Assembly: GCA_022561955.1 (NCBI GenBank)
Contig: JADFQF010000116.1
Span: 1 to 5,875 of the forward strand
DNA: 5,875 bases
Direction of reading: 5' to 3'
Source of the DNA: Chloroflexota bacterium
GTDB lineage: Bacteria > Chloroflexota > Dehalococcoidia > SAR202 > UBA11138
The notes beneath the pieces were generated by a model, which saw only the letters and a list, made by a program, of their open reading frames with translations, made no database searches and was not told where the DNA came from. The position numbers were made by a program, and so were the translations under genes. Positions 1 through 5,612 of the stretch are shown in pieces. The first letter of the stretch is position 1. Each line of letters starts with the position of its first letter.

Positions 1-23
1 CCGCCACCTCCCCGTCACTCGGC

Positions 24-58
24 AAAATAAAAAGGGCCTCACGTTTGTGGGGCCCTTT
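24..58 (-). terminator. Intrinsic terminator after rpoD
   Basis: The arms at 31-42 and 47-58 form a 12-bp stem with one G-T wobble, closed by a four-base loop at 43-46. Read on the minus strand, the GC-rich stem is followed by a T-rich run (TTTTTATTTT, about 33-24), the classic Rho-independent layout. It lies about 76 bases past the rpoD stop and is the only strong terminator seen in the cluster, so it probably ends the dgt-to-rpoD transcript. On the plus strand the stem is followed by TTTCGTTT, so some activity in that direction is possible. Confidence 0.87.
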
Positions 59-134
59 CGTTTAGCTTCCCGGTCTATGTTTGTCCTTCAATGAAGCCTG
101 GTCGACCATTTTTCGCGGCAAACGGCCGGTCTGC

Positions 135-1691
135 TCATTCTAAGAAGTCTCTGAGCTTCTTGGACCTGCTGGGGTGTCGGAGCTTCCTGAGCGCCTTGGC
201 CTCGATCTGACGTATGCGCTCACGAGTGACCCCGAAGTCCCGTCCTACCTCTTCCAGCGTCCTGCTTCGACCGTCTTCGAGTCCGAAACGAAGCTGAAGC
301 ACCCTTGCCTCGCGGTCGCTGAGGGTAAAGAGCACATCGTCCACCTGCTCTTTGAGAAGCTGGTACGTCGCCGCCTCGGAGGGTGCGAGGGCGCTGCGGT
401 CCTCGATGAAATCGCCCAGGTGACTGTCCTCTTCTTCGCCGATGGGGGTCTCCAGTGAGACGGGCTCCTGGGAGATCTTGAGGATCTCTCGCACCTTCTC
501 CGGAGTTACCTCCATGCCCGCGCCGATCTCCTCGCTGGTCGGCTCTCGGCCATACTCCTGGACCAGCCTTCTGCTGACGCGGAGCAGCTTATTGATGGTC
601 TCGACCATGTGCACGGGTATTCGAATGGTCCGGGCCTGGTCCGCGATGGCCCTCGTGATGGCCTGTCGAATCCACCAGGTCGCATAGGTGCTGAACTTGT
701 AGCCCTTTCGGTAGTCGAACTTTTCGACCGCTCGAATGAGGCCTATGTTGCCCTCTTGAATCAGGTCCAGGAGCGACATGCCCCTGCCGATGTATTTCTT
801 CGCCACGCTGACCACCAGGCGAAGGTTAGCCTCCGCCAGGTGTCGCTGGGCTCGCGTGCCCTCGTCCTTCGTCTTCTCAACGAAGCTTCTGAATACGAGC
901 TCATGGGTCTCCATTCGCTCTCGAAGGTCAGGCTTCTGGGTCTCGATCAGCAGCTCCTGGGACGTCGGCGAACAGTCCAGGACCTCCAGGACCTCGTTGG
1001 GTAGAAGTCGGCTGTCCAGAGATAGAACTCGGAGGTCCAACTTCACGTCCTCGGGCTCTCTGTTCAGCGTATCGCCGATGAAGTTGAGCATCTCTTCCGG
1101 CAGCTCGCCGTCGAGGGCGTCCCTCATATCGGGCGCGGAGATGATCTCGGGCAGGGTACGCTTGCCATCGAGTCCGACGTACCGGCTCACCGCGTCGATG
1201 AGGGGCTCGGAATCGCCGAGGCGCTTCATCATGTAGAGCATGCTCATCCATGCCCTGGGCTGCCTGCCATCCAGCTCCAATATGTCCTTCTCGATCTTCT
1301 GGATGTGCTTGCAGGCCTCCATCCTTCGAGCAAGTATGCGCTCGTCCGCGGCCTTGAGCAGGCTTACTCTGCCTATCTCCCGGAGATACATCCTGACCGG
1401 GTCGTCGATCATCTCGACGTTCTCCAGGTTTTTCTCCCACTCGCTGTCTATGTCCGTCTCGTCTTCGGACTCCTTATCGGCTTTAGCGTCGGGATCGTCG
1501 GGGTCGTATTCATCGGAATCGTTGGCGTCTTTTTCCTCCGGCGCGGGCTTAGCCAGTGCGTCCCGCTCCTCGACGATGACGTACCCGTCCTCACGGCTCT
1601 TGCTGGAGCCGATCAGGTCATTGGTCGTGGCACTCTGCGCCAGGCCTATTACCAGGTCGCTGGATTCATCTCCGTCCATGGGTCTATTCAT
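135..1691 (-). CDS. rpoD: Primary RNA polymerase sigma factor (sigma-70/SigA)
   Basis: This is the housekeeping sigma factor of 518 aa, which directs RNA polymerase to -10/-35 promoters. Region 1.2 is at about residues 96-125 ([12 protein letters not shown]). Region 2 spans about 286-360 and holds the -10 recognition and melting segment with Tyr336, Trp339 and Trp340, matching E. coli Tyr430, Trp433 and Trp434. Region 3 follows at about 361-435. Region 4.2 (about 478-518) holds a helix-turn-helix with Arg490, Glu491 and Arg494 in [13 protein letters not shown], so the usual TTGACA element should be read. A typical region 1.1 is not recognisable; residues 52-86 are very rich in Asp/Glu. About 160 residues separate regions 1.2 and 2.1, a lineage-variable spacer. 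The ATG at 1691 is preceded by GGGG at 8 bases; the alternative ATG at codon 5 has no better site. It is the last gene of the cluster, 100 bases after dnaG. Primary role is certain from the near-identity of regions 2.4 and 4.2 to RpoD. Confidence 0.98.
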   Translation of the reverse strand: MNRPMDGDESSDLVIGLAQSATTNDLIGSSKSREDGYVIVEERDALAKPAPEEKDANDSDEYDPDDPDAKADKESEDETDIDSEWEKNLENVEMIDDPVRMYLREIGRVSLLKAADERILARRMEACKHIQKIEKDILELDGRQPRAWMSMLYMMKRLGDSEPLIDAVSRYVGLDGKRTLPEIISAPDMRDALDGELPEEMLNFIGDTLNREPEDVKLDLRVLSLDSRLLPNEVLEVLDCSPTSQELLIETQKPDLRERMETHELVFRSFVEKTKDEGTRAQRHLAEANLRLVVSVAKKYIGRGMSLLDLIQEGNIGLIRAVEKFDYRKGYKFSTYATWWIRQAITRAIADQARTIRIPVHMVETINKLLRVSRRLVQEYGREPTSEEIGAGMEVTPEKVREILKISQEPVSLETPIGEEEDSHLGDFIEDRSALAPSEAATYQLLKEQVDDVLFTLSDREARVLQLRFGLEDGRSRTLEEVGRDFGVTRERIRQIEAKALRKLRHPSRSKKLRDFLE

Positions 1692-1710
1692 ATACTCAAC
1701 CCCATCTCGT

Positions 1711-1746
1711 AAAAATTAGGCCCGCTTGCCTTCAGCCCACAGGCCT
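1711..1746 (-). promoter_or_regulatory. Weak terminator/attenuator-like hairpin before rpoD
   Basis: In the 100-base dnaG-rpoD gap, AGGCC at 1718-1722 pairs with GGCCT at 1742-1746. The 19-base loop contains a further possible 3-bp stem (1724-1726 with 1734-1736). On the minus strand the stem is followed by AA and then five T (1715-1711), about 20 bases before the rpoD start. The stem is short and the loop long, so this would be a leaky terminator at best. It could lower rpoD expression relative to dnaG. A second small perfect hairpin (CGACC/GGTCG, 1762-1776) sits just upstream. No convincing rpoD promoter was found in the gap. Confidence 0.3.
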
Positions 1747-1791
1747 TGTTTGACATTGCTCCGACCGTGTTGGTCGAAGGCCGTGTTTTCA

Positions 1792-3600
1792 CTAAGGTTG
1801 GAATGTCTCTCTTATTCTGGAATTCGCCTCGACTATGTCTTCCTCGATATCCCTTGAAGCAGGCTGGTCCGCTTCGACGGATACCAGCAGCGACTGCTGA
1901 CGCTCCCGCCAGTGCCGGCTCTCAAGCCTCCGCATGCACTGGAGCAACGCCCTCTCGCTCTGAGCTCTGTCCGACGGCGCGTGCTGCATCTCCGTCAGGT
2001 AGGACAATCGCTCCCCCAGCGCATCGTCCAGCGATTCCCTGAGGTCATCTATTGTAGAGCAGGCTAACCAACGCGTAAATACTTCTCTGTCCTCTGTGTT
2101 TCGGAAAAGCTCGGCCGGATAGGCAGACACCTGTTTCTTGAGCTCGGGCCTGTTCAGTATCAATGAAAGCACATACTCGTCAATTACGCTGCCCGGGTTT
2201 TTCATCAGCGCCGACGCATCTTCTTCCTGACCAGGAGGCCTTTCCGACCGCGCCCGCGTCCTGTCAGCGCCCGCACGATTGCCTCGCGGCAGGCTAGCCT
2301 TGAGCTGCTCGATGGTAACGTGCATCGCCCCCGCGAGCTGCTCCATGTACTTTTCCTGATCGAAAAAGTTCTCCGTCGCCGCGATGAGGGGGAATACCGC
2401 ATCTTTGAGCTGCGTCTTGCCCTGGCCGGTGTTCAGATCGAACCTGCTTGCGACCGTCGGAATCAAGAAGTCCATGAGGGGAAGGGCATTTTCGGTGATG
2501 TCTTCCCAGGCCTTGGTGTCGTGTCGTATTAGCTCGTCCGGGTCGCGCCCGTCGGGCAAGGAGGCGATCTTCAGGACGATGGGGTCTCGCTGGTACAGAA
2601 CGCCGGCAGAGGTGCTTCTTCCGGCAGACCTGCGGCCGATCACCCGCCATGAGGACTCCAGGCTTCGAAGCGTCGCCTCCTGACCGGCGACGTCCGGGTC
2701 CAACGCCAGGACGAAGCTCTTCGCCAGGGGCCGTAGCTGTCCCACCTGGTTCTCGGTCAGCGCCGTGCCCATGGAGGCCACGACGTTGGTATATCCGTGT
2801 TGGTGGGCGGCTATGACGTCCATGTAGCCTTCCACGACGACGCCCGTGTTCGAGTCTTTAATAGTCTTGTTCGCCAGATGCATGCCGTAGAGCATACTTC
2901 GCTTGTCGAAGACCGGCGTGGCGGCCGTGTTGATGTACTTGGGGTCGGAGCCGTCCAGGGACCTGCCCCCGAATCCGGCGACCCTGCCCCGGCGGTCGTG
3001 GATCGGAAACATCAGCCTGCCGTGAAAGAAGTCCCGGGTCTGACCGTTCTCGTTTCTGCGCAGGAGTCCCGCCTCCACGGCCACGTCCTCTTCGACGCCA
3101 AGGCTCAACAGGTGGGATTTTAGTCCCTCCCAACCGTCCGGACTAAGGCCAAGCTCGAAATTCGCCGTCGCCGAGGCGTCCACGCCTCGTTTATCCAGAT
3201 ATGATTGAGCCTTTTCGCCCTTGTCGGATGCCAGTACGTCCCTATAGAATTTCGCCGCTTCGCCGTTGGCCTGATAGAGGAGCTCGTGCCTGCCCCTGGA
3301 CTGGCCGTCTTCGCCCGCCCGTGTTATCTCGACACCGGCTTTTTGTGCCAGGGACCTCAGCGCCTCGCCGAAATCCAGATTGTCCGCCCGTTGAATGAAG
3401 GAGAATACGTCTCCGCCTGTCGAACACGCTCCGAAGCAGTGCCAGCTCTGGCGCTCTGGATTCACTATGAACGAAGGGGTCTTTTCATCATGGAAGGGAC
3501 ACGGCGCCTTGAAGTTTCGGCCCGCCTTTTGCAGCGATACGTAACCCGACACAACATCGACAATGTCCAGACGTGTCTTGACGTCGTCAACAACGCTCAT
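1792..3600 (-). CDS. dnaG: DNA primase DnaG
   Basis: DnaG makes the RNA primers used by DNA polymerase at the replication fork, working with the replicative helicase DnaB. The protein is 602 aa (E. coli 581). The N-terminal CHC2 zinc-binding domain has Cys34, His37, Cys55 and Cys59. The catalytic core contains FHGRLMFPI at 192-200 and GFGGRSL at 209-215. The TOPRIM fold has Glu257 in VVEGYMD and the metal-binding pair Asp301 and Asp303 in ALDPDVAG, matching E. coli Glu265, Asp309 and Asp311. A polar linker rich in Arg, Glu and Pro (about 438-465) leads to a C-terminal helical domain (about 470-602), expected to contact DnaB. The ATG at 3600 is 19 bases after the preceding ORF; its GAGG Shine-Dalgarno overlaps that gene's TGA stop (TGAGGAC, 3622-3616), which suggests coupled translation. 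All catalytic residues are present, so it should be active. Confidence 0.98.
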   Translation of the reverse strand: MSVVDDVKTRLDIVDVVSGYVSLQKAGRNFKAPCPFHDEKTPSFIVNPERQSWHCFGACSTGGDVFSFIQRADNLDFGEALRSLAQKAGVEITRAGEDGQSRGRHELLYQANGEAAKFYRDVLASDKGEKAQSYLDKRGVDASATANFELGLSPDGWEGLKSHLLSLGVEEDVAVEAGLLRRNENGQTRDFFHGRLMFPIHDRRGRVAGFGGRSLDGSDPKYINTAATPVFDKRSMLYGMHLANKTIKDSNTGVVVEGYMDVIAAHQHGYTNVVASMGTALTENQVGQLRPLAKSFVLALDPDVAGQEATLRSLESSWRVIGRRSAGRSTSAGVLYQRDPIVLKIASLPDGRDPDELIRHDTKAWEDITENALPLMDFLIPTVASRFDLNTGQGKTQLKDAVFPLIAATENFFDQEKYMEQLAGAMHVTIEQLKASLPRGNRAGADRTRARSERPPGQEEDASALMKNPGSVIDEYVLSLILNRPELKKQVSAYPAELFRNTEDREVFTRWLACSTIDDLRESLDDALGERLSYLTEMQHAPSDRAQSERALLQCMRRLESRHWRERQQSLLVSVEADQPASRDIEEDIVEANSRIRETFQP

Positions 3601-3619
3601 ATGGTTACTGCGTCCTCAG

Positions 3620-3979
3620 TCACTTAGGACCCTGTTTGTAGGCGAACCGGGCTATCTTGTTGAGCGGCCGCTTCACGCTCTTCACATGCCAGCTTATGTG
3701 CTCGATGGAGGCGCTGAGGTCGACCAGGCAGTCGCCGATCTCGTGCCAGTCTCCTGCGGACTCCAGCATGCCTTCAAGACGCTCAGCCAGCTCCTTTTGC
3801 GCTCCCCACAGGTCGCCAAGGTCCGTGCTCAGGTGGGCGAGCTCGTCGTTCAACGATTCAGGAAGGCCCAGCTCCTTTAGCTTGATAACGACCTCGTGAG
3901 CCATCAGAGACATGCTGCGGGCATGTTCCAGGTTGGGCTCCAGCCCGGGTAGCGTTCCGTTGGAATCGATGGAGGCCAA
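3620..3979 (-). CDS. Hypothetical helical protein between dgt and dnaG
   Basis: The 119-aa product is not recognised as a known family. After a short N-terminal stretch rich in Gly and Pro (1-18), it looks almost wholly alpha-helical, with charged amphipathic segments at about 19-37, 42-75 and 80-112. Residues 42-72 have Leu spacing that could form a coiled coil or helical bundle. There is no signal peptide, membrane segment or catalytic motif, so it is probably cytoplasmic. The chosen start is TTG at 3979, because GGAAGG (3995-3990) lies 10 bases upstream; the frame is closed by a TAG at 4030-4028 and has no ATG or GTG before the TTG. ATG codons at 3913 (97 aa) and 3904 (94 aa) are alternatives but lack a clear ribosome site. 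It ends 19 bases before dnaG, whose ribosome site overlaps its stop. Context suggests a replication or nucleotide-pool accessory role, but this is only inference. Confidence 0.72.
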   Translation of the reverse strand: MASIDSNGTLPGLEPNLEHARSMSLMAHEVVIKLKELGLPESLNDELAHLSTDLGDLWGAQKELAERLEGMLESAGDWHEIGDCLVDLSASIEHISWHVKSVKRPLNKIARFAYKQGPK

Positions 3980-3989
3980 GCCAATCAGA

Positions 3990-3995
3990 CCTTCC
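3990..3995 (-). promoter_or_regulatory. Ribosome binding site supporting the TTG start
   Basis: GGAAGG on the minus strand lies 10 bases before the TTG at 3979. It is the best purine-rich site near any candidate start of the 119-aa gene and decides the start call. It abuts the 3' arm of the hairpin at 3996-4024, so that structure could affect ribosome access. Confidence 0.5.
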
Positions 3996-4024
3996 AGGGC
4001 AATCGCGCTAACGCGGAACGCCCT
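3996..4024 (-). other. Two-stem hairpin in the intergenic RNA before the 119-aa gene
   Basis: Outer arms AGGGC (4024-4020 on the minus strand) and GCCCT (4000-3996) pair perfectly. Inside them CGCG at 4015-4012 pairs with CGCG at 4007-4004 around a four-base TTAG loop. The two stems are separated by a small internal loop (4 by 3 bases). No T-run follows, so it is not an intrinsic terminator. It fills most of the 53-base gap and ends directly at the Shine-Dalgarno of the next gene. Likely roles are translation control, RNA processing or transcript stability; none can be chosen from sequence alone. Confidence 0.5.
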
Positions 4025-4032
4025 ACCCTATA

Positions 4033-4296
4033 TTATGTATCCAGAGTCACGTAGTGAGATATATAGGTCATCCACAGTTCTCGGACCATTTCCAACGCAT
4101 CTTGCTGGGGGCCAGCACTCATTCGGTCTATCTGCTCGAACGTTGTCTTCCAGATCGCGTCCACTTCCGCTTTCCATGGACCGTATTCGATGCCGTGGGC
4201 ATCCCGCTGCATGGCCTCCAGGTGTTCACGAATGTACTTGACCTTGTTTCCGACCGTCCGAGCCCGAATCCTATCCGTCGGCGTCCCCGCCGACAT
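4033..4296 (-). CDS. Small hypothetical protein translationally coupled to dgt
   Basis: The 87-aa product is not recognised. It begins with a basic segment (residues 7-27, several Arg and Lys) and then appears helical, with conspicuous aromatic residues: Trp41, Trp49, Phe53, Trp75, Tyr78 and Tyr82. It has no Cys, signal peptide or clear membrane helix, so a small cytoplasmic helical or adaptor protein is likely. Its ATG overlaps the dgt stop codon as TAATG, a layout that usually couples translation of the two genes; GAGAG lies about 9 bases upstream as a plausible ribosome site. The overlap argues that it is real and works with, or at least in proportion to, the dGTPase. Its stop is TAA at 4035-4033. 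Function is unknown. Confidence 0.75.
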   Translation of the reverse strand: MSAGTPTDRIRARTVGNKVKYIREHLEAMQRDAHGIEYGPWKAEVDAIWKTTFEQIDRMSAGPQQDALEMVRELWMTYISHYVTLDT

Positions 4297-4303
4297 TATA
4301 GCA
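4295..4303 (-). promoter_or_regulatory. Candidate internal extended -10 promoter
   Basis: On the minus strand TGCTATAAT (4303-4295) is a perfect extended -10 (TGn plus TATAAT). No -35 resembling TTGACA is seen 16-18 bases upstream. A start about 7 bases downstream (near 4288) would fall just inside the 87-aa gene, so this promoter would serve the 119-aa gene, dnaG and rpoD rather than the 87-aa gene. The match overlaps the dgt stop and the next ATG, so part of it is fixed by coding needs and may be chance. Confidence 0.35.
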
Positions 4304-5372
4304 ATCTCTCGCGAAATATCTCGGCGATTCCCGGCTGAACGGCCTCAGCCATCCTGAGCGCGAACCTGTCCGTCATGCCGGATATGTAATCGGCGACGGC
4401 CTGGTCCTCGGACCTGCTACGGGCGGCGTATTCGGCGGGAATCTCCCCGCGGACCTCGTTGAAGTAGTGGTAAAGCAGCCTGAAGACCTCTCTTGCGGCC
4501 TGCCCTTCTTTACCCTTGTCCTCGGGGATGTAGACCTTCTCGAACATGAAGTCCCTCAGCGCCATGACCGCGCGACGAACATCGTCGCTCATAGTGATCT
4601 CTACGGAGTCCTCGTGCCCGCTGGAGTTCAATCCCGACGCCGACCACGAGCTTTCGATGATGTCCGTCACCATGCCGTCCAGCATTTCGGGCTGACTGCT
4701 TCCCAGGACGGAGACTACCTCTCCGGGCAACGCGCGCTCGTCGAGTTTGCCGGCCCGAAAGGCGTCGCCAAGGTCATGGTTCAGGTACGCCACCGCGTCT
4801 GATATTCGACACACCTGTCCTTCCAGGGTCAGGTCGTCATCGACGCCGCTCTCCAGAAAATCGCCCTTGGGCTTGGAGTGGGACACGATGCCGTGGCGCA
4901 CCTCCCACGTGAGGTTGAGGCCCTCGCCCTCGTTCTCGAGCTGCTCCACTATTCTAAGGCTCTGTTGGCTGTGCTTGAAGCCGCCGGGGTGCAGCTCGTT
5001 GAGCTCGTCCTCACCTATGTGGCCGAAGGGTGTGTGGCCCATGTCGTGGCCCAGCGCGATGGCCTCGGTGAGGTCCTCGTTGAGGTTGAGCGCGCGGGCG
5101 ATGGTCCGCGAAATCTGCGCCACTTCCAGCGTGTGGGTCAGCCGGGTGACGTAATGGTCGCCGAGCGGGGCGATGAACACCTGAGTCTTGTGTTTGAGGC
5201 GCCGAAAGGCCTTGCAGTGAAGAATCCTGTCCCCGTCCCGCTGGTATTCGGTGCGAATAGGAGACGGCGGCTCCGCGACCTCTCTCCCTCTGCTGGATGC
5301 GGACCTAGAAGCATATGGGGAGAATGCCTCCTCTTTATGCTCGAGTCGTTCGCGCACCGATATCTGTGTCAC
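4296..5372 (-). CDS. dgt: dGTPase-like dNTP triphosphohydrolase (HD superfamily)
   Basis: This 358-aa protein belongs to the dGTP triphosphohydrolase family, which cleaves dNTPs to deoxynucleoside and tripolyphosphate and so adjusts dNTP pools. The N-terminus has the family signature: SPYASRSASSRGR (18-30), IRTEYQRDGDRILHCKAFRRL (39-59, in part) and LKHKTQVF (59-66). The metal-binding HD-domain residues are His80, His109-Asp110 and Asp192, with further conserved His113 and His118 in GHDMGHTPFGH and RISDAVAYLNHD at 189-200. Length and layout fit the shorter 'type 2' subfamily rather than the ~500-aa E. coli Dgt; substrate preference is not readable from sequence. The start is GTG at 5372: the frame is closed upstream by TAG at 5396-5394 and no other start lies between. 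GTG at codon 6 is an alternative. AAAGG upstream is rather far (14 bases), so initiation may be weak. It heads the cluster and overlaps the next gene by one base. dgt next to dnaG is also known in actinobacteria. Confidence 0.95.
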   Translation of the reverse strand: MTQISVRERLEHKEEAFSPYASRSASSRGREVAEPPSPIRTEYQRDGDRILHCKAFRRLKHKTQVFIAPLGDHYVTRLTHTLEVAQISRTIARALNLNEDLTEAIALGHDMGHTPFGHIGEDELNELHPGGFKHSQQSLRIVEQLENEGEGLNLTWEVRHGIVSHSKPKGDFLESGVDDDLTLEGQVCRISDAVAYLNHDLGDAFRAGKLDERALPGEVVSVLGSSQPEMLDGMVTDIIESSWSASGLNSSGHEDSVEITMSDDVRRAVMALRDFMFEKVYIPEDKGKEGQAAREVFRLLYHYFNEVRGEIPAEYAARSRSEDQAVADYISGMTDRFALRMAEAVQPGIAEIFRERLL

Positions 5373-5487
5373 AGAGTAAGAAGAGGCCTTTCTCTAGCGT
5401 TTTGCCGGTCGGGAATCTCCATCAAATCGCCAGCCACCAGACCCAGGAAATCCCGAAGGGAAGGCGTTCAAGCCTAAAAACGACCGC
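5373..5487 (-). other. Predicted 5' leader of dgt
   Basis: If the promoter at 5495-5503 is right, the transcript has a leader of about 115 bases. It holds two small stems: AGGC/GCCT around a six-base loop (about 5474-5461) and CCC/GGG around TTC (about 5461-5453). Neither resembles a riboswitch class I know, and no T-run follows. No ORF with a ribosome site is evident on either strand. Confidence 0.3.
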
Positions 5488-5494
5488 TCGAATC

Positions 5495-5503
5495 AGTATA
5501 GCA
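5495..5503 (-). promoter_or_regulatory. Candidate extended -10 promoter for the dgt-rpoD cluster
   Basis: TGCTATACT on the minus strand (5503-5495) matches an extended -10 element, with five of six bases of TATAAT plus the TGn. No good -35 lies 17 bases further up (AGGGTG), as is common for extended -10 promoters. The predicted start near 5488 leaves a leader of about 115 bases before the dgt GTG. It lies in the only large non-coding gap of the window and faces the cluster, which makes it the best promoter candidate here. Confidence 0.5.
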
Positions 5504-5560
5504 CACGCCTGCAAATCCACCCTCTGATTTCGTTTCCCACACCAATACGGGCCTTAGCAG

Positions 5561-5576
5561 CGAGACCAGAGTCTCG
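5561..5576 (-). terminator. Hairpin downstream of the ThDP-enzyme gene, possible terminator
   Basis: CGAGAC at 5561-5566 and GTCTCG at 5571-5576 form a perfect 6-bp stem with a CAGA/TCTG loop, 36 bases past the stop of the upstream gene. No T-run follows on the minus strand, so it is not a standard intrinsic terminator. It may protect the 3' end of the upstream mRNA or assist a factor-dependent stop, separating that gene from the dgt cluster. Confidence 0.35.
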
Positions 5577-5612
5577 GCGGATTCGGAAAACGTTTGCGCG
5601 TGCCAAAACGGG

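Noticed and set aside
101..108. GGTCGACC palindrome after rpoD
   Set aside because: An 8-base palindrome with no partner copy or flanking structure is expected by chance in GC-rich DNA.
928..1440. 170-codon open frame on the minus strand in another frame of rpoD
   Set aside because: It overlaps the rpoD spacer in the wrong frame; its Arg/Gly/Pro-rich product is typical of a shifted GC-rich gene.
1750..1755. TTGACA on the plus strand, as a possible -35
   Set aside because: No -10-like hexamer lies 16-18 bases downstream and no plus-strand gene follows.
1746..2042. 98-codon plus-strand frame starting in the dnaG-rpoD gap
   Set aside because: It is mainly antisense to the dnaG C-terminus, and the product is low-complexity Ala/Pro/Ser with no family likeness.
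2294..2650. 118-codon minus-strand frame inside dnaG
   Set aside because: It is a shifted reading of dnaG, rich in Arg and Pro, and dnaG itself is intact through this stretch.
4028..4067. AT-rich patches (TATTAT, ATATATA) near the end of the 87-aa gene as a promoter for dnaG
   Set aside because: The hexamers match -10 only partly, and no -35 or extended TG is positioned correctly on the minus strand.
4068..4076. TCATCCACA, one base off a DnaA box
   Set aside because: It is a single imperfect copy inside the 87-aa coding region, with no cluster of boxes or AT-rich unwinding region, so not an origin.
4878..5477. 199-codon open frame on the plus strand opposite dgt
   Set aside because: It is antisense to a gene with full family motifs, has no ribosome site of note, and its translation resembles no family. 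High GC gives long chance frames.
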